A DNA stretch of 64,000 bases from NCBI RefSeq assembly GCF_012395185.1, contig NZ_JAAZTU010000009.1, positions 62,001 to 126,000 of the forward strand, written 5' to 3'. Source of the DNA: Vibrio aestuarianus. GTDB lineage: Bacteria; Pseudomonadota; Gammaproteobacteria; Enterobacterales; Vibrionaceae. The stretch's first letter is position 1. The number at the start of each line of letters is the position of its first letter. Position numbers and translations under genes: made by a program. The notes under the pieces were generated by a model. That model ran no database searches, was not told the origin of the DNA, and saw only the letters and a list, made by a program, of their open reading frames with translations. Below are positions 1 to 8,631 of this stretch, piece after piece.

Positions 1-2
1 CG

Positions 3-107
3 ATTTTGCCGCTCGGCTTACCACCGCGAGTAAAAATGTTGTCTGATGCATTGCGTGCTTTTTATGGTACGCCAGAGTTAACTTCAGAACTTTTTATCGT
101 CAAATAA
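3..107 (+). CDS. epmC: EpmC, elongation factor P hydroxylase (C-terminal fragment)
   Basis: Only the last 34 residues are present because the window begins inside the gene. The tail reads LPPRVKMLSDALRAFYGTPE and continues LTSELF, which resembles the C-terminus of E. coli EpmC (YfcM), where a similar YYHTPELTAEQF stretch lies near the end. EpmC hydroxylates the beta-lysyl-lysine of translation factor EF-P. The call is supported by the neighbours: in enterobacteria and vibrios epmC precedes yfcL and mnmC. No catalytic residues fall in this fragment, so the assignment rests on tail similarity plus synteny. Confidence 0.7.
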   Translation: MLPLGLPPRVKMLSDALRAFYGTPELTSELFIVK

Positions 108-150
108 CTCGCCAAATAACAAGATAAAAATAGAGAGAAATGAGAAGGTT

Positions 151-414
151 ATGATTATTGAATTTGAAGAAAAATTGCTAGAAATGATTGATGTACGTAT
201 TGCAACGGCATCGGATGATGAATTATTTGCTGGCGGTTATTTACGTGGTCATATTTCTCTTTCTGCGGCTTCTTGCGAAGAGGAAGGTATCGATGATGTT
301 ACGATTTTCAAAGCACGTATAGAACAGAGCCTAGAACAAGCTCGTTCTGAATTGAGCCCTGCTGACCGTGTAATTGTGTTTGATCTGTGGACAGAGCTAC
401 ATAACCAAGCGTAA
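151..414 (+). CDS. yfcL: YfcL family protein
   Basis: This acidic 87-residue protein has no signal peptide or membrane segment. It is recognised as YfcL from its length, its N-terminus (MIIEFEEKLLEMID) and its place between epmC and mnmC. The family has no established biochemical function. The ATG follows a purine-rich GAGAAATGAGAAGG stretch that can serve as ribosome-binding site. It lies 43 bp after epmC, so the two are probably co-transcribed, and a terminator starts at its stop codon. Confidence 0.8.
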   Translation: MIIEFEEKLLEMIDVRIATASDDELFAGGYLRGHISLSAASCEEEGIDDVTIFKARIEQSLEQARSELSPADRVIVFDLWTELHNQA

Positions 415-440
415 CGCCTCACTGCGCTATGAGGCGTTTT
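413..440 (+). terminator. Rho-independent terminator after yfcL
   Basis: AACGCCTCA (413-421) pairs with TGAGGCGTT (430-438) across an 8-nt loop and runs into four T. It overlaps the yfcL stop codon and separates yfcL from the convergent mnmC. Confidence 0.75.
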
Positions 441-460
441 ACTGGTGTCTTGTATGATGG

Positions 461-2476
461 CTATTCGGTAATCGCCTTTCCTTTTCTCAGCTTTCTTACC
501 CACATGCGACTTGGGTGAAGCATTTCTAGAACGTCAACCGGTAAAGGCAGAGGATCGCCACTTATCTGTGAAGCTAATAATTCAGCCATCAGCGGCGCAG
601 AACTCAGCCCACGAGAACCTAAACCTAACAAGCAATACAAATTAGGGTATTGAGCGACAGGCTCGACATCTTGCTTGCTTTGATTATGCAGCTGTTGATA
701 ATTAGTTTTAATTTGTTCAAAGTCTCCCACCGCGCCGACAAAGGGAAGATGATCTCGGCTGACACAACGAACCCCTTGGCGAGCTTGATTGCCTGATGTA
801 TCGACATCCTTCGGCCAGTTTTGGTTTGCAATGCAATTTATTAAACGCTGACCATTTTCTTGTTGCGCGATTGGGTCAAACATTTGATTAATTTGGCTTC
901 GGTCATAGCTCGCCCCGATACAATGCTGTTGATTAAGCGGGTTGTGTGGTGTCATATAGCCGTCATAGCACAATACGCTGCTGAGTTTTTGCAAGTTATC
1001 CGTGGTAGGAATATGGCTGACTTGTCCTTTCACTTTGCCTAATGGTACATAACGAGTTTGGTCGAACTGGTCGAATTGATGACCATTAGCAATAATGATG
1101 GATTGATGATGCTTTTCTATGCCATTGATACTTAATATCCACTGTTGCTGTGTTTCATCCCAACGTAATTTTTCCACTCGGTGATTAAAGTAGGCGTTAA
1201 AGGAATCGTTTTTTTCTAAAGTCTCAATTAGCCCTTGAGTAAGCTGAGCAGGGCATAGCCATCCACCTAATGGGTAGTAAATACTTTCCATTGTATTAGG
1301 CAGTCCGATATTGAGTTCAGTTTGTTGTGGATTACAGTGGTGCATCAGTTGTGAGTTAAAGCTCCCATCAAGCATGGCGTTTTGCTTTTTGGTTGATTTT
1401 TCATCCCACATGAGCTGAGTGACACCGCACCAGTCGTGATCAAATGCGGTTTGTGTAGCCATCTGCTCAACAAATTGTCGAGCGAATAAAAAAGCCGGAG
1501 CAAAGACACGAGAAACTCCAGAGTGGTTGCCATTAAGCAGTGGGTATATTGCCCCTTGACGATTTCCTGATGCTCCTTGAGCAGGCTTTTCGTCTGCACA
1601 ATACAAGCTGACATTAATACCGCGGCGAGTGAGCGTTTTTGCTAAGGTGGCACTGGCAATTCCGCCACCAATGATCGCTACGTCGGTTACATGGTTTGAT
1701 GACGTGGTTGCAAACCAAGGTTTGATGTTGCTATAAGGCTGCTTACTGTCCAGTTTGCCGGCGATCATCTCTCGTTTAGTACCAAAACCTTTGACTTTTT
1801 GCATGGCAAAACCGGCATCAATTAGCCCTCGGCGTACAAAGCCTGCTGCGGTAAAGGTAGCACAAGTGCAATCTTGCTTGGCGAGCTTAGCCATGCCATC
1901 AAATAGGGTTTGATTCCACATTTCTGGGTTTTTGCTCGGTGCAAAACCATCTAAAAACCAAGCGTCAATTAAGCCATGTTCAGGGGTCGGAACTTGGGGC
2001 ATGCAATCTTTGATATCACCAAACCAAAGATCAAGGGTGACCGCACCATCATCCAAAACAATACGATGACATTCAGGGACTGCAATCGGATAGTGTGCAT
2101 GAAGTTTTCTTGCATATTCAGCTAATTCTGGCCAAGCTTGGTGGGCTTTTATTAAGTCTTGTTGGTTGAGCGGATACTTTTCGAAACTGATAAAATGCAG
2201 TGTTTGCAAAGTGGCGTCTGGGTTTTGCTGTTTAAATGCATCAAACCATTGCCAAACAGCAAGAAAGTTTAAGCCTGTACCAAAACCAGTTTCTGCTATC
2301 ACAAAACGTTTTTGGTCATAGGTATGCCATCTTTGAGGGAGATGATTCTGTTTAAGAAACACGTAACGTGTCTCTTCGAGACCATTTACGTTAGAGAAAT
2401 AGACATCATCAAATTGGTCAGAAACAGGCGTACCAGCTTCATTCCAACCGAGTTCTGCGTTGGTAATGGTAGTCAT
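461..2476 (-). CDS. mnmC: MnmC, bifunctional tRNA mnm5s2U34 biosynthesis protein
   Basis: MnmC completes the 5-methylaminomethyl-2-thiouridine modification of the tRNA wobble base. The N-terminal third is the SAM-dependent methyltransferase (MnmC2), with the motif [12 protein letters not shown] near residue 65. From about residue 265 follows the FAD-dependent oxidoreductase (MnmC1), opened by the dinucleotide-binding motif [13 protein letters not shown] start it at the ATG at 2476, giving 671 residues, close to the 668 of E. coli. The frame stays open to 2572, but those 32 extra residues do not look like family sequence and would run through the fabB promoter. It is convergent with yfcL and divergent from fabB. 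It looks intact. Confidence 0.93.
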   Translation of the reverse strand: MTTITNAELGWNEAGTPVSDQFDDVYFSNVNGLEETRYVFLKQNHLPQRWHTYDQKRFVIAETGFGTGLNFLAVWQWFDAFKQQNPDATLQTLHFISFEKYPLNQQDLIKAHQAWPELAEYARKLHAHYPIAVPECHRIVLDDGAVTLDLWFGDIKDCMPQVPTPEHGLIDAWFLDGFAPSKNPEMWNQTLFDGMAKLAKQDCTCATFTAAGFVRRGLIDAGFAMQKVKGFGTKREMIAGKLDSKQPYSNIKPWFATTSSNHVTDVAIIGGGIASATLAKTLTRRGINVSLYCADEKPAQGASGNRQGAIYPLLNGNHSGVSRVFAPAFLFARQFVEQMATQTAFDHDWCGVTQLMWDEKSTKKQNAMLDGSFNSQLMHHCNPQQTELNIGLPNTMESIYYPLGGWLCPAQLTQGLIETLEKNDSFNAYFNHRVEKLRWDETQQQWILSINGIEKHHQSIIIANGHQFDQFDQTRYVPLGKVKGQVSHIPTTDNLQKLSSVLCYDGYMTPHNPLNQQHCIGASYDRSQINQMFDPIAQQENGQRLINCIANQNWPKDVDTSGNQARQGVRCVSRDHLPFVGAVGDFEQIKTNYQQLHNQSKQDVEPVAQYPNLYCLLGLGSRGLSSAPLMAELLASQISGDPLPLPVDVLEMLHPSRMWVRKLRKGKAITE

Positions 2477-2532
2477 AATGTTTGAATTCTGTGAAATCAG
2501 GCGATATATAGGGTTAGATTGTACGAATTTCT

Positions 2533-2549
2533 GGGAAAGCTGACCACTT
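2533..2549 (+). promoter_or_regulatory. Candidate FadR site in the fabB promoter region
   Basis: On the minus strand this reads AAGTGGTCAGCTTTCCC. The left part matches the TGGTC half of the FadR operator well; the right half is degenerate. A possible -10 (TATCAT, 2567-2572) lies downstream, so the site would sit near -35 to -40, where FadR activates fabB in E. coli. The call is inferred from one good half-site. Confidence 0.35.
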
Positions 2550-2603
2550 TTGTTATCCTTCTTAGTTATCATCTAGCGGAATTTTGAATTATAGGAATGT
2601 CAC

Positions 2604-3815
2604 ATGAAACGAGTCGTAATCACCGGTATGGGTATTGTTTCAAGTATCGGTAACAACGTCGAAGAAGTTTTAGCGTCTTTAAAAGCAGGAAAGTCGGGTA
2701 TCACAGCTTCTGAGCAGTTCAAAGAGAACGGTTTGCGCTCTCAAGTTTGGGGTAACCTAAAAATGAACCCTGCCGACCATATCGATCGCAAACAAATGCG
2801 CTTTATGGGTGATGCGGCAGCGTTTGCATACCTATCGATGGAACAAGCGATTGCTGATTCTGGCCTAGCACCAGAGCAAGTCTCTAACGATCGTACTGGC
2901 ATTGTCGCTGGTTCAGGCGGCGCTTCGTCTTATAACCAAGTGATTGCTGTTGATACATTACGCACAAAAGGCGTGAAGCGTGTTGGCCCTTATATGGTTC
3001 CACGTACTATGTCTTCAACTGTGTCTGCATGTCTTGCAACGCCGTTTAAAATCCGTGGCGTAAACTACACCATGAGCTCAGCGTGTGCGACTTCTGCACA
3101 CTGTATTGGTCATGCGATGGAGCTTATCCAACTAGGTAAGCAAGATGTTGTATTTGCTGGTGGTGGTGAAGAGCTAGATTGGTCACTGACCATGATGTTT
3201 GATGCCATGGGTGCACTCTCTACTAAATACAATGAAACACCAGAGAAAGCATCACGTACTTACGATGCTGATCGTGATGGTTTCGTCATTTCAGGTGGCG
3301 GCGGTATGGTTGTTGTCGAAGAACTTGAGCATGCTTTGGCTCGCGGCGCAAAAATCTACGGTGAAATTGTTGGTTACGGTGCGACATCCGATGGCTACGA
3401 CATGGTTGCTCCATCAGGTGAAGGCGCAGTACGTTGTATGAAGATGGCAATGCAAAGCGTAGAAAGTGTTGATTATGTGAATACTCACGGTACTTCAACC
3501 CCGGTTGGTGATGTGAAAGAGCTAGGTGCAATCCAAGAAGTCTTTGGTGGTAACAGCCCTGCAATTTCTGCAACTAAAGCGATGACAGGTCACGCATTAG
3601 GCGCGGCGGGCGTACACGAAGCTATCTATTCCACTTTAATGCTTCACCATGGCTTTATCGCACCGAGCATCAATATTGATAATCTAGATGCAGCGGCAGA
3701 AGGTCTTGATATTGTTACTGAAGGTCGCGAGCAGGAATTGACTACTGTAATGTCGAATAGCTTTGGTTTTGGTGGTACTAACGCAACATTAGTCATCAAA
3801 AAATACCAAGCCTAA
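2604..3815 (+). CDS. fabB: FabB, beta-ketoacyl-ACP synthase I
   Basis: FabB condenses malonyl-ACP with acyl-ACP and is needed for unsaturated fatty acid synthesis. The 403-residue protein has the complete thiolase-fold Cys-His-His triad: Cys161 in [10 protein letters not shown], His295 in [12 protein letters not shown] and His330 in [12 protein letters not shown]. The C-terminal glycine-rich [12 protein letters not shown] loop is also present. The ATG is preceded by an AGGAATGTC stretch. The gene is divergent from mnmC, as in enterobacteria. Its stop is followed by a 160-bp hairpin-rich 3' UTR at the FarS sRNA locus. The region upstream has a candidate FadR half-site. Confidence 0.97.
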   Translation: MKRVVITGMGIVSSIGNNVEEVLASLKAGKSGITASEQFKENGLRSQVWGNLKMNPADHIDRKQMRFMGDAAAFAYLSMEQAIADSGLAPEQVSNDRTGIVAGSGGASSYNQVIAVDTLRTKGVKRVGPYMVPRTMSSTVSACLATPFKIRGVNYTMSSACATSAHCIGHAMELIQLGKQDVVFAGGGEELDWSLTMMFDAMGALSTKYNETPEKASRTYDADRDGFVISGGGGMVVVEELEHALARGAKIYGEIVGYGATSDGYDMVAPSGEGAVRCMKMAMQSVESVDYVNTHGTSTPVGDVKELGAIQEVFGGNSPAISATKAMTGHALGAAGVHEAIYSTLMLHHGFIAPSINIDNLDAAAEGLDIVTEGREQELTTVMSNSFGFGGTNATLVIKKYQA

Positions 3816-3976
3816 TCACATCAGGTATTCAGTACCTTACGTGTGATAGGTTTCAGGTTTCCAGAGCGGATCAGCCTAGCTGATCCACAGACGCAGACTT
3901 TGTCCCCTGGAGAGCGGGACAAGATCCTTTTGTTCTGGATGTTTGCCCGGTTTCCAATAGGAGCCGGGCATTTTTA
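3816..3976 (+). ncRNA. farS: Candidate FarS sRNA in the fabB 3' UTR
   Basis: The 3' UTR holds a run of stems: GGATCAGC/GCTGATCC (3868-3886, 3-nt loop), TGTCCC/GGGACA (3901-3921), a short ATCC/GGAT stem, then the terminator at 3944-3976. In Vibrio cholerae the fabB 3' UTR is processed by RNase E into the Hfq-dependent sRNA FarS, which represses fadE. The position and structure fit that. I cannot confirm sequence identity with FarS, and the 5' processing point is unknown, so the start given here is simply the end of fabB. Confidence 0.6.
3944..3976 (+). terminator. Terminator of fabB (and of the candidate FarS)
   Basis: TGCCCGG (3944-3950) pairs with CCGGGCA (3964-3970), followed by TTTTTATT. 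Confidence 0.85.
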
Positions 3977-4055
3977 TTGAAAGCGGGATTTCTTCTCGAC
4001 AGCTAGTGCGCTTTTCTGCACAATCCCTTCAATTTCCAATAATGTGAACTCCGCT

Positions 4056-5201
4056 ATGAAAATCCTTATTGATGAAAACATGCCTTACGCTGAAGCGCTG
4101 TTTAGCCAGCTTGGTGAGGTGGTGTTGAAACCGGGTAGAACCTTAACGGCTGATGATCTGATTGATGTTGATGCGTTAATGATTCGTTCTGTGACGAAAG
4201 TGAACCATGCACTACTCACTAAGGCAAACAAACTTAAGTTTGTCGGAACAGCTACGGCTGGTATGGATCACGTTGATCAGCCACTATTGGCTGAAAAAGG
4301 CATCTTTTTTACCGCCGCCCCGGGTTGTAATAAGGTCGGGGTCGCAGAATATGTATTCAGTGTTTTGATGGTGTTAGCGCAGCAACACGGTTTTTCTGCT
4401 TTAGATAAAACCGTCGGTATTATTGGCGCGGGCCAAGTGGGTAGTTACCTCGCTGATTGTTTAACTGGCATTGGTATCAAAGTATTGATCAATGATCCAC
4501 CTAAGCAAGCACAAGGTGATAGCCGTCAATTTACTCATCTTGATGTGTTATTAGAGCAGGCGGATGTTATAACCCTTCATACGCCAATCACGACAGAAGG
4601 TGAATGGCCAACCCATCATCTAATCAATGCACAACGTTTAACGGCACTGCGAAGTGATCAAATTTTGATTAATGCCGCACGGGGGCCGGTTGTTGATAAT
4701 CAAGCACTAAAAGAAAGGTTATTGGAAAAAGACGGCTTTACTGCAGCGTTAGATGTTTTTGAATTTGAGCCTCAAGTTGACATGGAGTTGCTGCCGTTAC
4801 TCGCTTTTGCTACGCCACATGTGGCTGGCTACGGCTTAGAGGGCAAAGCGCGCGGAACTACGATGATTTTTAATAGTTTTTGCGAATACCTCGACAATGA
4901 ACATTGTGCCAATGCAAGCAGTTTATTACCGGCAGCCCCTATTCCTGAGTTGTATTTAGAACGTGAGTGGGATGAAGCCACCCTGCATAGCCTGACACAA
5001 TTAATTTATGATGTGCGTAAAGATGATGCTGTATTTCGTCGCGAAATTAGTACCCCAGGCGCTTTTGATCATATGCGTAAAGTGTATTGGGATAGAAGAG
5101 AGTACAGCGCGATAACCATTAAAGGGAGTGAGTCATGTAACCTCGCTCCATTAGCCAAATTAGGTTTTAAAACAGAGGTAACAAATGAGCCAAGAATTTA
5201 A
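4056..5201 (+). CDS. pdxB: PdxB, erythronate-4-phosphate dehydrogenase
   Basis: PdxB carries out the second step of DXP-dependent pyridoxal phosphate synthesis, oxidising 4-phosphoerythronate. It belongs to the D-2-hydroxyacid dehydrogenases. The N-terminus [16 protein letters not shown] is typical of the family. The NAD-binding Rossmann loop is [15 protein letters not shown] near residue 120, and [14 protein letters not shown] is the signature before the catalytic region. The frame also opens at a GTG at 4044, but the ATG at 4056 gives the family N-terminus and 381 residues, close to E. coli (378). Its last 17 bp overlap the start of asd, so the two are translationally linked. Confidence 0.95.
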   Translation: MKILIDENMPYAEALFSQLGEVVLKPGRTLTADDLIDVDALMIRSVTKVNHALLTKANKLKFVGTATAGMDHVDQPLLAEKGIFFTAAPGCNKVGVAEYVFSVLMVLAQQHGFSALDKTVGIIGAGQVGSYLADCLTGIGIKVLINDPPKQAQGDSRQFTHLDVLLEQADVITLHTPITTEGEWPTHHLINAQRLTALRSDQILINAARGPVVDNQALKERLLEKDGFTAALDVFEFEPQVDMELLPLLAFATPHVAGYGLEGKARGTTMIFNSFCEYLDNEHCANASSLLPAAPIPELYLEREWDEATLHSLTQLIYDVRKDDAVFRREISTPGAFDHMRKVYWDRREYSAITIKGSESCNLAPLAKLGFKTEVTNEPRI

Positions 5202-6198
5202 TATCGCCATCTTTGGCGCAACCGGCGCTGTTGGCGAAACCATGCTAGAAGTATTAAATGAGCGTAATTTCCCAGTCGGCGAGCTGTATTTGCTTGCCAG
5301 TGAACGCAGTGAAGGTAAAGCCTATCGCTTTAACGGCAAAACGGTACAAGTGCAAAATGTAGAAGATTTCGATTGGTCATTAGCTCACATCGCGCTGTTT
5401 TCAGCCGGTGGTGAACTTTCCGCGAAATGGGCTCCTATCGCGGCTGAAGAAGGCGTAGTGGTGATCGACAATACCTCTCACTTCCGTTATGAATACGACA
5501 TTCCATTGGTTGTGCCTGAAGTTAACCCAGAGGCGATTGCTGATTTTCGTAATCGTAACATCATTGCTAACCCAAACTGTTCGACTATCCAAATGTTGGT
5601 CGCGCTTAAACCGATCCATGATGCGGTGGGCATTGAGCGTATTAATGTTTCGACTTACCAATCAGTTTCTGGTGCAGGAAAGTCAGGTATTGATGAGCTA
5701 GCTGGTCAAACAGCAAGACTTCTCAACGGTATGCCTGCAGAAGCTGAAGCGTTCAGCCAGCAAATTGCTTTTAACTGTATTCCACAAATTGATCAGTTTA
5801 TGGATAACGGATACACCAAAGAAGAAATGAAGATGGTGTGGGAAACACAAAAAATCTTTAATGACTCAACTATCATGGTTAACCCGACTTGTGTTCGTGT
5901 GCCGGTATTTTATGGTCATGCTGAATCATTACATATCGAAACCCGTGCCCCTATCGATGCTGAGCAGGTAGTTGAATTGCTTGAACAAACGGCCGGAATT
6001 ACGGTTTTCCAAGGTACAGATTTCCCAACTCAAGTTCGTGACGCTGGCGGTAAAGATGACGTATTGGTTGGACGTATCCGTAATGATATCAGCCACCACA
6101 GTGGGATTAATATGTGGGTAGTTGCTGACAACGTTCGTAAAGGTGCAGCAACGAACGCAGTGCAAATTGCAGAAGTACTGATTCGTGACTACTTCTAA
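5185..6198 (+). CDS. asd: Aspartate-semialdehyde dehydrogenase
   Basis: This enzyme reduces aspartyl phosphate to aspartate semialdehyde for lysine, threonine, methionine and diaminopimelate synthesis. The 337-residue protein has the NADP loop [12 protein letters not shown] at the N-terminus, the nucleophile Cys132 in NPNCSTIQ, a likely acid/base His in [10 protein letters not shown], and the C-terminal [13 protein letters not shown]. In enterobacteria this slot after pdxB holds usg, an ASADH homologue regarded as lacking the activity. Here the catalytic cysteine is present, so I call an active enzyme. Vibrios are known to carry a second asd elsewhere. It overlaps pdxB by 17 bp and ends in a terminator shared with fur. 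Confidence 0.88.
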   Translation: MSQEFNIAIFGATGAVGETMLEVLNERNFPVGELYLLASERSEGKAYRFNGKTVQVQNVEDFDWSLAHIALFSAGGELSAKWAPIAAEEGVVVIDNTSHFRYEYDIPLVVPEVNPEAIADFRNRNIIANPNCSTIQMLVALKPIHDAVGIERINVSTYQSVSGAGKSGIDELAGQTARLLNGMPAEAEAFSQQIAFNCIPQIDQFMDNGYTKEEMKMVWETQKIFNDSTIMVNPTCVRVPVFYGHAESLHIETRAPIDAEQVVELLEQTAGITVFQGTDFPTQVRDAGGKDDVLVGRIRNDISHHSGINMWVVADNVRKGAATNAVQIAEVLIRDYF

Positions 6199-6229
6199 TA
6201 CCATATGTGGTATTAGTTGCGAATGAATA

Positions 6230-6260
6230 AAAAAACCACCGAGATTTCGGTGGTTTTTTT
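6230..6260. terminator. Bidirectional terminator between asd and fur
   Basis: AAAAAACCACCGA (6231-6243) pairs with TCGGTGGTTTTTT (6247-6259) across a 3-nt loop. A-run and T-run on the two sides let it serve both convergent genes. Confidence 0.9.
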
Positions 6261-6261
6261 G

Positions 6262-6711
6262 CTATTTATTTGGCTTGTGCGCGCCAGGGTTTTGTTTGCA
6301 GTTACCATCCGCACATTTCCCATAAAGGTAAAGGCTGTGGTTGGTGAGTTTAACGTTATACTTTGCTGCGATTTCTTTTTGACGCAATTCAATAACGTCA
6401 TCAGAGAACTCAATCACTTCACCGCAGTCAAGACAGACTAGGTGGTCATGGTGATGTTGTGTTGAAAGCTCAAATACGGATTTCCCACCTTCAAAGTGGT
6501 GGCGAGTGACAATACCTGCATCATCAAATTGGTTTAATACTCGATAAACCGTCGCAAGACCGATTTCTTCACCAAGATCAATCAATTTCTTATACAGCTC
6601 TTCAGCACTGATATGTTGGCAATCAGGCTGCTGTAATACTTCTAAAATTTTTAGCCTTGGAAGGGTAACTTTAAGGCCTGCATCCTTCAGCGCTTGGTTA
6701 TTATCTGACAT
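6262..6711 (-). CDS. fur: Fur, ferric uptake regulator
   Basis: Fur is the Fe(II)-responsive repressor of iron acquisition genes. The 149-residue protein has an N-terminal winged helix (LKVTLPRLKILEVLQQ, recognition helix around GLATVYRVLNQF) and the metal sites HHHDH and CLDCG, with a second C-x4-C pair near the end. I start it at the ATG at 6711, after GGAAAGTAT; the frame extends to 6765 but the extra residues are not family-like. A probable Fur target within this window is feoABC, where a partial Fur box lies before feoA. It is monocistronic and convergent with asd. Confidence 0.97.
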   Translation of the reverse strand: MSDNNQALKDAGLKVTLPRLKILEVLQQPDCQHISAEELYKKLIDLGEEIGLATVYRVLNQFDDAGIVTRHHFEGGKSVFELSTQHHHDHLVCLDCGEVIEFSDDVIELRQKEIAAKYNVKLTNHSLYLYGKCADGNCKQNPGAHKPNK

Positions 6712-6936
6712 ATACTTTCCTGTTGATGATCTGCAGCAGTTAACAGAATACATAATTCTGAGCATTATAGGGCACTGACCGCTAACAATAAACCACGAAC
6801 TTCAAAGGGTTACTCTGTATTTTCCATAAAGTCGCTCAATATCACTGATATTACAGCTCTGACCAGTTACAATTGTGTAACATTTATTAGGGCGTGCCGA
6901 CTTTTAGAGGTTAACACGTCCTCGTAGTTAAGTAGA
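6712..6936. other. Intergenic region upstream of fur
   Basis: This stretch has no gene. The fur promoter must lie here. A small perfect inverted repeat, CAGAAT-N5-ATTCTG (6744-6760), sits 33 bp before the fur start and is a candidate operator or promoter element of unknown ligand. I see no convincing Fur box. The right end adjoins the ERIC-type repeat. Confidence 0.4.
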
Positions 6937-7064
6937 TATACCTTTCCTACTTGAAGTTGCAGCGGTGTTGGCTACGTTTGCTTATCCCAATCACATAGTT
7001 TATCTATGCTTATGGGGATTTACTCACTGGTCGCCTAGCTGCAACTCCAAATAGTTTGGGTATA
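6937..7064. repeat. ERIC (IRU) intergenic repeat, about 128 bp
   Basis: The element is an imperfect palindrome with ends TATACC (6937-6942) and GGTATA (7059-7064). The inner sequence agrees with the ERIC consensus as I know it: one arm has TACTTGAAGTTGCAGC and GGCTACGTTTGC, then CCCAATCAC, a central TTTATCTATGC, GGGGATTTACTCACT, and GCTGCAACTCC in the other arm. ERIC elements are transcribed, non-coding repeats found in Enterobacteriaceae and Vibrionaceae. It ends 21 bp before the start of the next gene. Confidence 0.88.
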
Positions 7065-7085
7065 GATTGGAAAGGCGAACAAGGA

Positions 7086-7601
7086 ATGAATCAGTCTTTA
7101 GCGAAGTTTTATAAACCAAATATAGTCAAATGGGCATTAAATAGCTGGCCACCATTTTGGGGGGCTGGGATCCGCATTGATGAAATTAGTGACGATTTTC
7201 GCCAGGTTAAAATGCGCTTGAAGTTAAGATGGTGGAATAAAAACGCTAATCGCACCCAGTATGGTGGCAGTATTTTTTCGTTAACCGATCCCGTTTATTC
7301 TTTAATGTTGATGGGTATTTTGGGTGAGAAATACTACGTATGGGATAAAGAAGCGAGCATCAATTTTATCAAACCTGGCCAGTCAGATCTCTATGCGGAC
7401 TTTGAGATCACCCAAGACCAGCTTGATACAATATTGGCCAGTACAGTGAATGGAGATAAGTGTTTTCCTGAGTTCATCATACACGTGAAAAATGCTCAAG
7501 GAGATGTTGTGTCGGAAGTGCAGCGAAAATTGTATGTGCGTAAAAAGCCTAAGTACCGCGCAGCGCTGGACTCTGAGCAGGATATGACATTCTCTGACTA
7601 A
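7086..7601 (+). CDS. DUF4442 hotdog-fold protein (thioesterase-like)
   Basis: This 171-residue protein resembles the DUF4442 family, which shares the hotdog fold of acyl-CoA thioesterases. The pattern NANRTQYGGSIFSLTDPVYS, a glycine after a polar stretch leading into the central helix, is typical. The substrate is unknown. I place the start at the ATG at 7086, after AAGGA; the frame could begin at a TTG at 7056, but that lies inside the ERIC repeat. The stop codon lies in a 6-bp tandem repeat shared with the convergent LysR gene. It is alone on its strand. It may act on fatty acyl thioesters, but nothing in the context proves this. Confidence 0.72.
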   Translation: MNQSLAKFYKPNIVKWALNSWPPFWGAGIRIDEISDDFRQVKMRLKLRWWNKNANRTQYGGSIFSLTDPVYSLMLMGILGEKYYVWDKEASINFIKPGQSDLYADFEITQDQLDTILASTVNGDKCFPEFIIHVKNAQGDVVSEVQRKLYVRKKPKYRAALDSEQDMTFSD

Positions 7602-7625
7602 GACTAAGACTAAGACTAAGACTAA
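7596..7625. repeat. Tandem repeat (GACTAA)x5 spanning two convergent stop codons
   Basis: Five exact copies of GACTAA run from 7596 to 7625. The first copy contains the TAA stop of the DUF4442 gene (7599-7601). The last contains the TAG stop of the LysR gene on the other strand (7622-7624). No other separation or hairpin terminator exists between these genes. Confidence 0.95.
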
Positions 7626-8506
7626 GGCTTAGCTCGATATTGCTTACATAGGTTAATCCATGCGTCGGCAGTGCGAGATACATAACGTTCAGCGTGCCAA
7701 ATAACGCCTAAGTGCCAATCAATATTTGGCGTTATTGGTTTCACTAAAACGCCTTGGCTTTGAATTTTCTGGCAAAGTGGTTCGGGAAGAAATGCAACGC
7801 CGACACCACTTTTAACCAGTGCGACTAAAAAATCCCATTGACTACTACGTGCAGCAACTTGTGGAGTAAAGCCATGTTGTTTACAAAGTGAGCCAATATA
7901 GTCACTCAGGGTAAACTCCTGTGTATAAAGATAAAATGGCTCATGTTGTAGCTCAGACCAAGTGATATTTTTACCACTACGCCAAGGCTCGGTATCTGGT
8001 AATACGGCATAAATTAAATAGCAGTCTAAAGACAAAGAGATCAGGCTGTCGCTAGTGTGTGGTGTGAGCATGGTTATTGCCACATCAATTTCTCCATTGA
8101 GCACGGCCTGTTCTATTTTTCTCCCGCCATATTCGACTATGGTCAGTTCTACGTTTGGGTGGGCTTGGCGATATTGACGAATAAGTCCCGCGTATAAGTG
8201 ACCAACCATCGGTGGGATACCAAGACGTAAATGCCCACGTTCAAGCGTGTTTAAGTCGATTAATTCAGCTTCTAACTGCGCCATTTGTGCAAGAATATCT
8301 AGCCCTCTTTGGTAGACAACTTCTCCCGCATCCGTTAACCAGAAACGTCTTCCTTCACGTTGTATTAGCGGTTGATTTATCTCTTGCTCAAGGCTGCGAA
8401 TCATTTTACTGATGGTCGGTTGTGTAACGAAAAGTTTTTCGGATGCACGAGTAAAGCTCTGCTGATTAATTAATTCGACGAAGTAACGCAATGCTTTTAT
8501 ATTCAT
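7622..8506 (-). CDS. LysR-family transcriptional regulator, likely of lrgAB
   Basis: This 294-residue protein has an N-terminal winged helix-turn-helix (ALRYFVELINQQSFTRASEK, then VTQPTISKMIRSLE) and a periplasmic-binding-protein-like effector domain from about residue 90. The start at 8506 follows GGAGTGAGT; the open frame reaches 8545. It is divergent from lrgA with a 124-bp gap, the usual arrangement for a LysR regulator and its target. This resembles CidR/AlsR regulators next to cidA/lrgA-type genes in other bacteria, where weak organic acids such as acetate are the signal. The effector here is not known. Confidence 0.88.
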   Translation of the reverse strand: MNIKALRYFVELINQQSFTRASEKLFVTQPTISKMIRSLEQEINQPLIQREGRRFWLTDAGEVVYQRGLDILAQMAQLEAELIDLNTLERGHLRLGIPPMVGHLYAGLIRQYRQAHPNVELTIVEYGGRKIEQAVLNGEIDVAITMLTPHTSDSLISLSLDCYLIYAVLPDTEPWRSGKNITWSELQHEPFYLYTQEFTLSDYIGSLCKQHGFTPQVAARSSQWDFLVALVKSGVGVAFLPEPLCQKIQSQGVLVKPITPNIDWHLGVIWHAERYVSRTADAWINLCKQYRAKP

Positions 8507-8568
8507 ACTCACTCCATACCTCTCAATTTCATTCCATTTTGGCATAAATTTGATAATAAAAATTCATT

Positions 8569-8596
8569 TTGTGATGGTTTTGCAATAGATTATAGT
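8569..8596 (+). promoter_or_regulatory. Candidate lrgA promoter
   Basis: TTGTGA (8569-8574) and TATAGT (8591-8596) are separated by 16 bp and could be the -35 and -10 boxes. This would put the transcription start near 8603, inside the CRP palindrome. Confidence 0.4.
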
Positions 8597-8631
8597 GTGA
8601 CTCAATTCACAAAATTACAGCAAAACCATCA
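8572..8631. promoter_or_regulatory. 12-bp inverted repeat flanking the CRP site, candidate LysR operator
   Basis: TGATGGTTTTGC (8572-8583) is exactly complementary to GCAAAACCATCA (8620-8631). The 36-bp interval holds the CRP palindrome almost at its centre. The right arm ends on the A of the lrgA start codon. Two half-sites about 48 bp apart suit a LysR-type tetramer, though the binder is inferred. Confidence 0.5.
8596..8611. promoter_or_regulatory. CRP binding site between the LysR gene and lrgA
   Basis: TGTGACTCAATTCACA is a perfect TGTGA-N6-TCACA palindrome. It overlaps the last base of the candidate lrgA -10 and the presumed start of transcription, where CRP would repress. It lies 90 bp upstream of the LysR start codon, where it could activate. 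Confidence 0.75.
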
